This document shows positions 55,285 through 63,884 of a stretch of DNA of 64,000 bases, piece by piece. Source of the stretch: Pseudomonas khorasanensis (GTDB taxonomy: Bacteria > Pseudomonadota > Gammaproteobacteria > Pseudomonadales > Pseudomonadaceae); assembly GCF_014268505.2 (NCBI RefSeq), contig NZ_JABWQP020000001.1, positions 1,178,001 to 1,242,000 of the forward strand, given 5' to 3'. The first letter of the stretch is position 1. Every line of letters starts with the position of its first letter. The notes below the pieces were generated by a model that worked only from the letters and a program-made list of their open reading frames with translations, made no database searches and had not been told where the DNA came from. A program made the position numbers and the translations under genes.

Positions 55285-55653
55285 ATGTCTGCCAATCCAT
55301 CCACCATCCTGGTCGTAGAAGACGACGACATCGTGCGCATGCTTATCGTCGATGTGCTGGAGGAGCTGGAATTCACTGTGTTGGAAGCTGAAGACGGCAA
55401 CACGGCACTCGAAATTCTTGCCGACTCGAGCACGCTGATCGATCTGATGATGACCGACCACGGCCTACCCGGCATGGATGGCCGCGAACTCGCCGAAAGA
55501 GCCCGTGATCTGCGCCCCGCTTTGCCCGTCCTGTTTGCTAGCGGTTATGCCGAGACTATCGAAGTGCCCGCCGACATGCATGTGATCGGCAAACCCTTCT
55601 CCATTGATCAACTGCGCGACAAGGTCATTGGCATATTGCAACGCACCAGGTAA
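55285..55653 (+). CDS. Single-domain response regulator (CheY-like)
   Basis: A 122-residue receiver. It has VVEDDD (11-14), phosphoacceptor Asp58 in MTDHGLPGMDG and Lys in IGKPF. It resembles the receiver at the C-terminus of the KaiC-linked hybrid kinase (LISDVGLPGMNG, FITGYAE) more than the operon's other CheY. It is divergent from the large kinase and probably shares control with it. GAGAG lies about 7 bases upstream of the chosen ATG. Confidence 0.88.
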   Translation: MSANPSTILVVEDDDIVRMLIVDVLEELEFTVLEAEDGNTALEILADSSTLIDLMMTDHGLPGMDGRELAERARDLRPALPVLFASGYAETIEVPADMHVIGKPFSIDQLRDKVIGILQRTR

Positions 55654-55773
55654 CGACGCGCTGTCCTGCGATCCGAACCTTACCGGTCCTGTCTTGAAAC
55701 CTCGGTCAGGGGCGCATTTGATTCACTTCATTGTGATCTAATGCGCGCTTTTTCATGCGCCGAGAATCTGCCG

Positions 55774-57078
55774 ATGTCCCACTCCGTCTCCACCAAAGTC
55801 CTGGTCATCGGCTACGTCTGGCCCGAGCCTCGCTCTTCGGCGGCCAGCGGACATGTCATGCAGATCCTCGAAACGTTCCTCGAACAGGGCTGGGACATCA
55901 CCTTCAGCAGCCCGGCCGGCCCGGGCGAGCACAAGGCAGATCTCACCGCGCTCGGCATTCGTGAAGTGCCGATCGAACTCAACAGCAGCAGTTTCGACAC
56001 GTTCATCAGCGCGCTGGCCCCGGATATCGTGCTGTTTGATCAGTTCATGATGGAGGAACAGTTCGGCTGGCGCGTGGAGAAACACTGCCCGGACGCCCTT
56101 CGCATCCTGGAGACATCCGACTTGCAAAGTCTGCGTCATGCGCGTCATCAGCGCTTGAAAGAGCGTCTGAAAAGCAGTGACGACCAGAATGATTTCACGG
56201 AGCTGTTTTCACAGGCGTTGCGCGAAGAATTCCAGTTGATGGCCGGCAGCGACCTGGCCAAGCGGGAAATCGCCGCGCTCTACCGGTGTGACTTGAACCT
56301 GATGATTTCCGAAGTCGAAATCAATCTGCTCGTTCAAGAATTCAGCCTTCCCCGCCAGCTCCTGCACTGGTGCCCGTTGATGGTCGAGCCTGCGGCGACC
56401 GCGCCAAGGTCATTCGCCGACCGCGCGCATTTTCTCAGCATCGGCAATTTCCGACATGCGCCCAATTGGGACGCGGTGCTCTGGATGAAAAACACGCTGT
56501 GGCCGTTGATTCGTGCGCAATTGCCTGGCGCGCAGCTGCATATCTATGGCGCGTATACGCCGCCCAAGGCCACCGCTTTGCACAACCCGGCCCAAGGTTT
56601 TCACATCATGAACTGGGCTGAAGATGCGCTCGAAGTCATGTCAGCGGCCCGCGTCTGTCTCGCACCACTGCGCTTTGGTGCCGGAATCAAGGGCAAACTG
56701 ATCGATGCGATGCTGTGCGGCACCCCGAGCGTGACTACCCCGATCGGTGCCGAAGCCATGCATGGCGCCAGTCCGTGGCCGGGAGCGATTGCCCTTGACG
56801 CGCATGCGTTCGCCGAGCAGGCCGTGCAACTTCACGAGGATCCGGCGCGCTGGTTGTCCGCACAGGTTCTTGCTGAAACACTGTTACAGCAGCGCTATCA
56901 ACGCAGCGTGCACGGCGCTGCGCTTATTAGCAAAATCAATGAGTACAGAGAGCACTTGGCACAACTTAGAAACAACAACTTTACCGGCGCCATGTTGCGC
57001 CACCACACACTTAAAAGCACTCAATACATGGCCCAATGGATTGAAGCCAAGAACCGACCACATCAAACGGACCAATAA
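55774..57078 (+). CDS. Glycosyltransferase (GT4-like)
   Basis: A 434-residue GT-B-fold enzyme. The N-terminal domain opens KVLVIGYVWPEPRSSAASGHVMQIL, and the C-terminal nucleotide-sugar domain includes FLSIGNFRHAPNWDAVLWM, LPGAQLHIYGAY and LAPLRFGAGIKGKLIDAMLCGTPSVTTPIGAEAM, typical of family 4 transferases. Acceptor and sugar are unknown. The start at 55774 (MSHSVSTK) has GAGAA 7 bases upstream. It is not part of a visible polysaccharide cluster; only a PI-PLC-like gene follows. Confidence 0.87.
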   Translation: MSHSVSTKVLVIGYVWPEPRSSAASGHVMQILETFLEQGWDITFSSPAGPGEHKADLTALGIREVPIELNSSSFDTFISALAPDIVLFDQFMMEEQFGWRVEKHCPDALRILETSDLQSLRHARHQRLKERLKSSDDQNDFTELFSQALREEFQLMAGSDLAKREIAALYRCDLNLMISEVEINLLVQEFSLPRQLLHWCPLMVEPAATAPRSFADRAHFLSIGNFRHAPNWDAVLWMKNTLWPLIRAQLPGAQLHIYGAYTPPKATALHNPAQGFHIMNWAEDALEVMSAARVCLAPLRFGAGIKGKLIDAMLCGTPSVTTPIGAEAMHGASPWPGAIALDAHAFAEQAVQLHEDPARWLSAQVLAETLLQQRYQRSVHGAALISKINEYREHLAQLRNNNFTGAMLRHHTLKSTQYMAQWIEAKNRPHQTDQ

Positions 57079-57190
57079 TCACCAAACTTACACGACTTGC
57101 ATTAAAAGCAAACTTTTCCATTTAACCGACTGCCTTTATAAACATCCTGCGCGCAGCTTCTATCATTTACCAACTCGCAGGATGTGCAAC

Positions 57191-58054
57191 ATGAATAACT
57201 TCGACAGCTCCCATGCCACTCGCTGGATGGCCGACTCTCCGCAAATTGACAATCTTTCACTGTTTGAAATGACGCTGCCCGGCACGCATAACGCCGGTTG
57301 CGACTGGGAGGCCTCGTATGCGCTGCTCCCCGGCAAGAACTGGCTCGCCTGCCAGGATATCCCTTTTTACTCGCAATTGAACCGTGGTGCTCGCGCACTG
57401 GATGTACGCCTTGTTTACGATGATAAAGCGCAACATCTGGCCAGGTTCCGCTTCCAGCACAATGGATATACCTCTTCGCGGACACTTGAGGACCTCGTCC
57501 GGGATTTGAAGGGGTTTTATTATAGAAGTCCAAATGAATTCATCATTCTCGACTTCCATGAACTTTCCAGTGCTCAGGATCCGTTCAATCATGCGGAATT
57601 CAAAACAGCATTGCTGGAGCACCTCGGGGAGCGAATCATTCCCGCCGACAATCTGCATCTGACACTTGGCCAACTCAAAGCCATCAGTCCGTTGCAACGC
57701 ATTATGGTGGCGGCGCCAATGACCTGGGAGACGGAGGACTATCGCATCTACCGCCAGATCAATCACAAGTGGATCGGCCAGTCGCAAGTTGACACGTCCG
57801 AACTGCATGGCTATATCAACATTATCATGCGCTTGCCCGTCAGTACGCAGCGCCCATGGTCGCTGTCGGCAACCACTTACAACCTCGGTGGCCCGCAGCG
57901 GATCCTCGACAGCCTCGACAGCTGGTTTGATCCGGAGAAGTCCGATTGGGCGAAGAAATGCAACATCATCAATTTTGACTTCATCAAAAACTCAAACATC
58001 GTGCGCTTCTGCCAGATGGCCAATCTGCAAAAAGCCCGCGACAAACTCAACTAA
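57191..58054 (+). CDS. Phosphatidylinositol-specific phospholipase C-like protein
   Basis: A 287-residue protein with a PI-PLC X domain. The catalytic histidines are His33 (LPGTHNAG) and His90 (RFQHNGYTS), and DVR (71-73) matches the Asp/Arg pair of Bacillus PI-PLC. It has no clear signal peptide. The family cleaves PI or related phosphodiesters to a cyclic inositol phosphate; the true substrate in Pseudomonas is unclear. The start at 57191 has AGGA 8 bases upstream, although an ATG at 57182 is possible. It lies 112 bases after the glycosyltransferase gene. Confidence 0.87.
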   Translation: MNNFDSSHATRWMADSPQIDNLSLFEMTLPGTHNAGCDWEASYALLPGKNWLACQDIPFYSQLNRGARALDVRLVYDDKAQHLARFRFQHNGYTSSRTLEDLVRDLKGFYYRSPNEFIILDFHELSSAQDPFNHAEFKTALLEHLGERIIPADNLHLTLGQLKAISPLQRIMVAAPMTWETEDYRIYRQINHKWIGQSQVDTSELHGYINIIMRLPVSTQRPWSLSATTYNLGGPQRILDSLDSWFDPEKSDWAKKCNIINFDFIKNSNIVRFCQMANLQKARDKLN

Positions 58055-58143
58055 GCGCAGTGCCCGACGCGGATTGGCGGAAGTGGCACAAAGGTCGAAA
58101 AACGAGGCATGATCCGCGCAGCGATTATAAAAAGTGCCCCGTC

Positions 58144-59049
58144 ATGACCAGAACCGCTCGCGTCACCGACCCTTCCTACGAGCTGATGGACGACCATAAC
58201 GGCCTGTCCATCATCTATCGCCAGCACGGCTTTCCCTGCCCGCTGGTGCGCTGGCATTTTCACAAGGAATACGAACTGCACCTGATCGTCGCCAGTTCCG
58301 GCAAGGTGTTCATCGGCGACTACATCGGCAACTTCTATCCAGAGACCCTGTTTCTGACTGGCCCCAACCTGCCGCATAACTGGATCAGCCAGGTCGCGGA
58401 AGATGAGGTGGTAGAAAAGCGCGACATGCTGGTCAACTTCACTGACGAATTGTTCGAGAGCGGCCATCAAGTATTCGCTGAACTGAAGACCCTCGCCCCG
58501 CTGTTGGAACGGGCGCAGTACGGGATCGAGTTTCGCTGCAAACGCACGATCCGTCAGGCCATGACGTTGATGCAGCGGATCGCAGACAGCACGGGTATCA
58601 CTCGCCTCGGCCACTTTTTCATTCTGATGGAGTTGCTGGCGGCCAGCGAAGATTTCCAGTTGTTGTCCGGCGCGACGACGCCGCAGTTGGCGGATGAGCA
58701 CAACATCGACCGCACCAACCGTGCGGTCGATTACATCTTCAGCCACTACGCCCGTGACATCTCGCTGGAGGAAGTTGCCGAGCATCTGGGCATGACGCCG
58801 ACCTACTTCAGCCGCGTATTCAAACAGGCTACCGGTCGCAACTTCATCGAGTTCGTCAATCGCCTGCGCATCAGCAAATCCTGTGAGCTGCTGGCCGATG
58901 GTGACAAACCGGTGACCGAGGTGTGCTTCGAGTCAGGCTTCAACAACATTTCCAACTTCAATCGGCGCTTCCAGCAACTCAAAGGCATGACGCCGTCGCA
59001 TTATCGACGTCTGGCTGTACAGCGCCTGACTGAAAAAAATCATTCCTGA
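58144..59049 (+). CDS. mtlR: AraC-family activator of the mannitol operon MtlR
   Basis: A 301-residue AraC/XylS regulator. The N-terminal cupin-like sensor contains RWHFHKEYELHLI. The C-terminal double HTH runs ~200-295 (ISLEEVAEHLGMTPTYFSRVFKQATGRNFIEFVNRLRI; VTEVCFESGFNNISNFNRRFQQLKGMTPSHYRR). Its place upstream of mtlEFGKD matches MtlR of P. fluorescens, which activates the operon with mannitol, arabitol or glucitol. The start at 58144 gives the family length. Confidence 0.93.
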   Translation: MTRTARVTDPSYELMDDHNGLSIIYRQHGFPCPLVRWHFHKEYELHLIVASSGKVFIGDYIGNFYPETLFLTGPNLPHNWISQVAEDEVVEKRDMLVNFTDELFESGHQVFAELKTLAPLLERAQYGIEFRCKRTIRQAMTLMQRIADSTGITRLGHFFILMELLAASEDFQLLSGATTPQLADEHNIDRTNRAVDYIFSHYARDISLEEVAEHLGMTPTYFSRVFKQATGRNFIEFVNRLRISKSCELLADGDKPVTEVCFESGFNNISNFNRRFQQLKGMTPSHYRRLAVQRLTEKNHS

Positions 59050-59062
59050 CATCATCATTCCC

Positions 59063-59155
59063 TTGTGGGAGCGAGCTTGCTCGCGAATGGCGTAGTGTCA
59101 GCCCACTCAGATAACGTTGACACACTGCATTCGCGAGCAAGCTCGCTCCCACAAG
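59063..59155. repeat. REP doublet downstream of mtlR
   Basis: ttgtgggagcgagcttgctcgcgaat (59063-59088) is inverted at about 59130-59155 (attcgcgagcaagctcgctc...). It is the same family as the 18172 and 40556 doublets, with a C/T change in the arm. Confidence 0.88.
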
Positions 59156-59238
59156 TGCTCATTTCAAGTCAAAACCTGTACGCATCCGACAGAACATGTC
59201 CGCTGCGTGCCCCTTCCTTGCGTTCACCCAACTAAACC

Positions 59239-59306
59239 CCAGTGCAAAAAAGTATCGACACCAGTGCGATGAATGATTTGTCAGCTATTCATTTGAAGGC
59301 TGTAAT
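59239..59306 (+). promoter_or_regulatory. mtlE promoter with a 22-bp-spaced direct repeat (candidate MtlR operator)
   Basis: CCAGTGC occurs at 59239-59245 and 59261-59267, 22 bases apart (two helical turns), each followed by A-rich DNA. The -35-like TTGTCA (59278-59283), a 17-base spacer and the -10-like TGTAAT (59301-59306) follow. The second half-site reaches the -35, the layout expected of an AraC-type class II activator. The mtlE start is 86 bases after the -10. Confidence 0.65.
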
Positions 59307-59391
59307 CAGCGCACATTCTTCCTGCATTCGGAAGACACAAAAACAATAACTGTCCCTCTGGCCCTCTTGGGTTTCAGAAAAGGAGTGCACG

Positions 59392-60702
59392 ATGCAATCC
59401 ACTGCAAAAGCTCTGCTCGCCCTCACCTGCATGACCCTCAGCAGCGTCAGCCTTGGCGCCCAGACCCTGACCATCGCCACCGTCAACAACAGCGACATGA
59501 TCCGCATGCAAAAACTCTCCAAGACCTTCGAGAGCGAGCACCCGGACATCAAGCTCAATTGGGTGGTACTGGAAGAAAACGTCCTGCGTCAGCGCCTGAC
59601 TACCGACATCGCCACTCAGGGTGGGCAGTTCGACGTATTGACCATCGGCATGTACGAAGCAGCACTCTGGGGCGGCAAGGGTTGGCTGGAGCCAATGAAG
59701 GATTTGCCGGCCAGTTACGCACTCGATGACGTGTTCCCGTCGGTGCGTGAAGGCCTGTCGGTGAAGGGTTCGCTGTATGCCCTGCCGTTTTATGCGGAAA
59801 GCTCGATTACGTATTACCGCACCGACCTGTTCAAGGAAGCCGGACTGACCATGCCGGAGCATCCGACCTGGGAACAGATCGCCGGTTTCGCTGAAAAACT
59901 TACTCAGAAAGACAAAGAGCAGTACGGCATCTGCCTGCGCGGCAAGGCTGGCTGGGGTGAGAACATGGCGCTGGTCACCACGGTCGCCAACGCTTACGGC
60001 GCACGCTGGTTCGATGAGCAGTGGAAGCCGGAATTCAGCGGGCCGGAATGGAAAAACGCGCTGAACTTCTACGTGAACACCATGAAGAAATCCGGCCCGC
60101 CGGGCGCTTCGAGCAACGGTTTCAACGAAAACCTCGCCTTGTTCAACAGCGGCAAGTGCGCAATCTGGGTCGACGCCAGCGTCGCCGGCTCGTTCGTTAC
60201 CGACAAGACTCAGAGCAAGGTCGCCGAGCACGTCGGCTTCACCTTCGCCCCGCAGCAAGTCACCGACAAAGGCTCGGCGTGGCTGTATTCATGGGCGCTG
60301 GCGATTCCGACCAGCTCCAAAGCCAAGGACGCCGCAAAGGCCTTCAGCGCCTGGGCAACGTCCAAAGAGTACGGCGAACTGGTTGCCAAGACCGATGGCA
60401 TCGCCAACGTGCCACCCGGCACCCGAGCCTCTACTTACAGCGACGCATACATGAGCGCCGCGCCGTTTGCCAAGGTGACACTTGAATCACTGAAGGCCGC
60501 TGACCCGAGCAAGCCGACGTTGAAACCGGTGCCGTACATTGGCATTCAACTGGTGACTATTCCTGAATTCCAGGCCGTAGGCACCCAGGTCGGCAAGCTG
60601 TTCTCGGCCGCGCTGATCGGCCAGACCACGGTGGATCAGGCCTTGGCGGCGGCTCAGCAAACCACGGAACGCGAGATGAAGCGCGCGGGTTATCCCAAGT
60701 AA
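59392..60702 (+). CDS. mtlE: Mannitol/polyol ABC transporter periplasmic binding protein MtlE
   Basis: A 436-residue family 1 binding protein. The signal peptide is MQSTAKALLALTCMTLSSVSLGA, and the mature protein opens QTLTIATVNNSDMIRMQKL. Internal family blocks include GQFDVLTIGMYEAALWG and LPFYAESSITYYRTDLFKEAG. It binds mannitol, glucitol or arabitol for the MtlFGK importer. AAGGAG lies 7 bases before the ATG, a strong site for the most abundant component. A REP doublet separates it from mtlF, which would favour its higher expression. Confidence 0.94.
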   Translation: MQSTAKALLALTCMTLSSVSLGAQTLTIATVNNSDMIRMQKLSKTFESEHPDIKLNWVVLEENVLRQRLTTDIATQGGQFDVLTIGMYEAALWGGKGWLEPMKDLPASYALDDVFPSVREGLSVKGSLYALPFYAESSITYYRTDLFKEAGLTMPEHPTWEQIAGFAEKLTQKDKEQYGICLRGKAGWGENMALVTTVANAYGARWFDEQWKPEFSGPEWKNALNFYVNTMKKSGPPGASSNGFNENLALFNSGKCAIWVDASVAGSFVTDKTQSKVAEHVGFTFAPQQVTDKGSAWLYSWALAIPTSSKAKDAAKAFSAWATSKEYGELVAKTDGIANVPPGTRASTYSDAYMSAAPFAKVTLESLKAADPSKPTLKPVPYIGIQLVTIPEFQAVGTQVGKLFSAALIGQTTVDQALAAAQQTTEREMKRAGYPK

Positions 60703-60713
60703 TGACCATTAAA

Positions 60714-60808
60714 CCTGTGGGAGCGGGCTTGCCCGCGATGGGGCCGGCACACTCAACACTGCCGTCAGCTGTTACATCGCCATCGCGGGCAAGCCCGCTC
60801 CCACAGGG
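60714..60808. repeat. Intra-operon REP doublet between mtlE and mtlF
   Basis: cctgtgggagcgggcttgcccgcgatgg (60714-60741) is inverted at 60781-60808 (catcgcgggcaagcccgctc...). Such structures after binding-protein genes can block 3'-exonuclease decay and raise mtlE mRNA over the downstream permease genes. Confidence 0.88.
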
Positions 60809-60875
60809 TTCGCGTCGCTGTCAGGAACTTCTTCTTTCCTGAATATGTATCTGTACCTACTTGGTTGTGATTGCC

Positions 60876-61802
60876 ATGAATACTTCAACTGCCAAAGCCC
60901 AACTCGAACTTGCGCAACCACAGCGCAAGAGCCGCGTGGCCAATCCTGGCTGGTTTCTGGTCAGCCCATCGGTCGCGCTGTTGCTGCTGTGGATGATCGT
61001 GCCGCTGGGCATGACCGTGTATTTTTCGATGATCCGCTACAACCTGCTCTACCCCGGCGAAAACCAATTCGTGGGGCTGGAGAACTTCGAGTACTTCCTC
61101 ACCGATTCAGGCTTCATGCCCGGTGCGACCAATACGCTGCTGCTGGTCGGCAGCGTGTTGCTCATCAGCGTGATCCTGGGTGTGTTGATCAGCGCGTTGC
61201 TTGAGGCCAGCGAATTTCTCGGTCGCGGCATCGTGCGGGTCATGCTGATTTCGCCATTCTTCATCATGCCCACGGTCGGCGCTCTGATCTGGAAAAACCT
61301 GATCTTCCATCCGGTCTCCGGGATCCTCGCCTACCTCTGGAAGCTGTTCGGCGCGCAACCGGTGGACTGGCTGGCGCACTACCCGCTGCTGTCGATCATC
61401 ATCATTGTTTCGTGGCAATGGCTGCCGTTCGCGATCCTGATTCTAATGACCGCCATGCAGTCGCTGGATCAGGAACAGAAAGAAGCGGCGCGGCTGGATG
61501 GTGCGGGGCCGATCGCCATTTTCTGGCACCTGACGCTGCCGCATCTGGCCCGGCCGATCGCCGTGGTGGTGATGATCGAAACAATCTTTCTGCTGTCGGT
61601 GTTCGCCGAGATTTTCACCACTACAAACGGTGGCCCCGGCTACGCCTCGACCAACCTCGCCTACCTGATCTACAACCAGGCGCTGGTGCAGTTCGACGTC
61701 GGCATGGCGTCGGCGGGCGGTCTGATTGCCGTGGTCATCGCCAACATCGCCGCGATCATTCTGGTGCGGATGATCGGCAAAAACCTGACTGACAAAGCGT
61801 GA
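60876..61802 (+). CDS. mtlF: Polyol ABC transporter permease MtlF
   Basis: A 308-residue permease of the MalF/UgpA class with six membrane segments (e.g. LVSPSVALLLLWMIVPLGMT; GIVRVMLISPFFIMPTVGALI). The cytoplasmic EAA loop reads EAARLDGAGPIAIFWHLTLPHL. It pairs with MtlG to form the channel. The ATG at 60876 has no clear ribosome site, fitting lower expression than mtlE. mtlG follows after 8 bases. Confidence 0.93.
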   Translation: MNTSTAKAQLELAQPQRKSRVANPGWFLVSPSVALLLLWMIVPLGMTVYFSMIRYNLLYPGENQFVGLENFEYFLTDSGFMPGATNTLLLVGSVLLISVILGVLISALLEASEFLGRGIVRVMLISPFFIMPTVGALIWKNLIFHPVSGILAYLWKLFGAQPVDWLAHYPLLSIIIIVSWQWLPFAILILMTAMQSLDQEQKEAARLDGAGPIAIFWHLTLPHLARPIAVVVMIETIFLLSVFAEIFTTTNGGPGYASTNLAYLIYNQALVQFDVGMASAGGLIAVVIANIAAIILVRMIGKNLTDKA

Positions 61803-61810
61803 GGTCTGCC

Positions 61811-62641
61811 ATGACGCTCCAACAATCCCGCCGGCTGCAAAGCCTGCTGCTCGGCACTCTGGCCTGGGCCATCGCGATCGTGATTTTCTTTCCGATCTTC
61901 TGGATGGTGATGACCAGTTTCAAGACTGAAATCGATGCCTTCGCCACGCCGCCGCAGTTCATCTTCACGCCGACGCTGGAGAACTACCTGCACATCAACG
62001 AGCGCAGTGATTACTTCAGTTTCGCCTGGAACTCGGTGGTGATTTCCTTCAGTGCCACGGCGCTGTGCCTGTTGATCGCGGTGCCGGCCGCGTACTCGAT
62101 GGCGTTCTACGAAACCCAGCGCACCAAGGGCACGCTGCTGTGGATGCTGTCGACAAAGATGCTGCCGCCGGTGGGCGTGCTGATGCCGATCTATCTGCTG
62201 GCCAAGAGCTTCGGCTTGCTCGACACGCGCATCGCGCTGATCGTGATCTACACGCTGATCAATCTGCCGATTGTGGTCTGGATGGTTTACACCTACTTCA
62301 AGGACATTCCCAAGGACATCCTTGAAGCCGCCCGCCTCGACGGTGCGACGCTCTGGCAGGAAATGGTTCGCGTGCTGCTGCCGATCGCCAAGGGTGGCCT
62401 CGCTTCCACTGTGCTGTTGTCGCTGATCCTGTGCTGGAACGAAGCGTTCTGGTCATTGAACCTGACCTCGTCCAACGCCGCGCCACTGACCGCTTTGATC
62501 GCTTCGTATTCCAGCCCCGAGGGATTGTTCTGGGCCAAGTTGTCGGCAGTGTCGACCCTGGCCTGCGCGCCGATCCTGATCTTCGGCTGGATCAGCCAGA
62601 AACAACTGGTGCGCGGCCTGTCCTTCGGCGCCGTGAAATGA
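61811..62641 (+). CDS. mtlG: Polyol ABC transporter permease MtlG
   Basis: A 276-residue permease of the MalG class. The first segment is TLAWAIAIVIFFPIFWMVMTSFK, and the EAA loop is ILEAARLDGATLWQEMVRVLLPIAKG. About six membrane segments are expected. The start at 61811 has GAGG 6 bases upstream. It is separated from mtlK by an inverted repeat. Confidence 0.94.
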   Translation: MTLQQSRRLQSLLLGTLAWAIAIVIFFPIFWMVMTSFKTEIDAFATPPQFIFTPTLENYLHINERSDYFSFAWNSVVISFSATALCLLIAVPAAYSMAFYETQRTKGTLLWMLSTKMLPPVGVLMPIYLLAKSFGLLDTRIALIVIYTLINLPIVVWMVYTYFKDIPKDILEAARLDGATLWQEMVRVLLPIAKGGLASTVLLSLILCWNEAFWSLNLTSSNAAPLTALIASYSSPEGLFWAKLSAVSTLACAPILIFGWISQKQLVRGLSFGAVK

Positions 62642-62651
62642 ATTGAAAAAG

Positions 62652-62738
62652 CAAAAGATCGCAGCCTTCGGCAGCTCCTACAGAGAATGTCGAATCGGCA
62701 AAACTCCTGTAGGAGCTGCCGAAGGCTGCGATCTTTTG
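62652..62738. repeat. Inverted repeat between mtlG and mtlK
   Basis: caaaagatcgcagccttcgg...ctcctaca (62652-62682) is inverted at about 62708-62738 (tgtaggagctgccgaaggctgcgatctttt..). It is the 'gagctgccgaaggctgcgatc' repeat type in doublet form, within the mtl operon. Confidence 0.88.
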
Positions 62739-62770
62739 ATCTAAAAAATAACAACACGGAGGCCCATCTC

Positions 62771-63874
62771 ATGGCCAACCTGAAAATCAAGAATCTGCAA
62801 AAAGGCTTCGAAGGTTTTTCCATCATCAAAGGCATTGACCTAGAGGTGAACGACAAGGAATTCGTGGTCTTCGTCGGCCCGTCCGGGTGCGGCAAATCCA
62901 CCCTGCTGCGCCTGATCGCAGGCCTTGAAGAAGTCAGCGGTGGCACCATCGAGCTCGACGGCCGCGACATCACCGAGGTCAGCCCGGCCAAACGCGACCT
63001 GGCGATGGTGTTCCAGACCTACGCGCTGTACCCGCACATGACGGTGAAAAAGAACATGTCGTTCGCCCTCGACCTGGCCGGCGTGCCCAAGGCCGAAGTC
63101 GAGAAGAAAGTTGGCGAAGCCGCGCGCATTCTGGAACTTGGCCCGATGCTTGAGCGCAAGCCCAAACAACTGTCAGGCGGTCAGCGCCAGCGCGTCGCGA
63201 TCGGCCGTGCCATCGTGCGCAACCCCAAAATTTTCCTGTTCGATGAACCGCTGTCCAACCTCGACGCCGCATTGCGCGTGCAGATGCGCCTGGAGCTGCT
63301 GCGCCTGCACAAGGATCTGCACGCGCCGATGATTTACGTGACCCACGATCAGGTCGAAGCCATGACCATGGCCGACAAGGTCGTGGTGCTCAATGGCGGC
63401 AAGATCGAGCAGGTCGGCTCGCCACTGGACCTGTATCACAACCCGGCCAACCTCTTTGTAGCGGGCTTTCTCGGCACGCCAAAAATGGGTTTCCTCAAAG
63501 GCAAGATTGCCCGCATCGATGGTCCTGCCTGCGAGATCGCGCTTGACGCCGGGACCACGATCATCCTGCCATTCAACGCCGCCCACCTGAGTGTCGGCAG
63601 CCCGGTCACGCTGGGCATTCGCCCGGAGCATCTGGAACTGGCGAAAGCCGGCGATTGCACCCTGCAAGTCACCGCCGATGTCAGCGAACGCCTGGGCAGC
63701 GACACCTTCTGCCACGTCAAAACCAATGCTGGCGAGGCGCTGACCATGCGCGTACGCGGCGATCTGGCCAGCCGTTATGGCGAACAGTTGAACCTGTATC
63801 TGGACGCCACCCACTGCCACCTATTCGATGCCGACGGCGTGGCGTTGACCCGCCCGCTGCGTGCGGCTGCCTGA
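62771..63874 (+). CDS. mtlK: Polyol ABC transporter ATPase MtlK
   Basis: A 367-residue MalK/UgpC-type ATPase. It has Walker [10 protein letters not shown] at ~37-45, Q-loop [13 protein letters not shown], signature [14 protein letters not shown], Walker [12 protein letters not shown] and the H-loop THD. The C-terminal ~125 residues form the OB/TOBE regulatory domain ([14 protein letters not shown]). The start at 62771 has GGAGG 8 bases upstream. It powers the MtlFG permease; mtlD follows after 10 bases. Confidence 0.95.
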   Translation: MANLKIKNLQKGFEGFSIIKGIDLEVNDKEFVVFVGPSGCGKSTLLRLIAGLEEVSGGTIELDGRDITEVSPAKRDLAMVFQTYALYPHMTVKKNMSFALDLAGVPKAEVEKKVGEAARILELGPMLERKPKQLSGGQRQRVAIGRAIVRNPKIFLFDEPLSNLDAALRVQMRLELLRLHKDLHAPMIYVTHDQVEAMTMADKVVVLNGGKIEQVGSPLDLYHNPANLFVAGFLGTPKMGFLKGKIARIDGPACEIALDAGTTIILPFNAAHLSVGSPVTLGIRPEHLELAKAGDCTLQVTADVSERLGSDTFCHVKTNAGEALTMRVRGDLASRYGEQLNLYLDATHCHLFDADGVALTRPLRAAA

Positions 63875-63884
63875 GACTGATGCG

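Larger units (their letters stand above)
59050..59391. other. 342-base region between mtlR and mtlE: REP and promoter
   Basis: It holds a REP doublet (59063-59155) and, downstream, the mtlE promoter with a candidate MtlR direct repeat. No gene is present. mtlR ends before the REP, so mtlE is probably transcribed from its own promoter. Confidence 0.75.
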
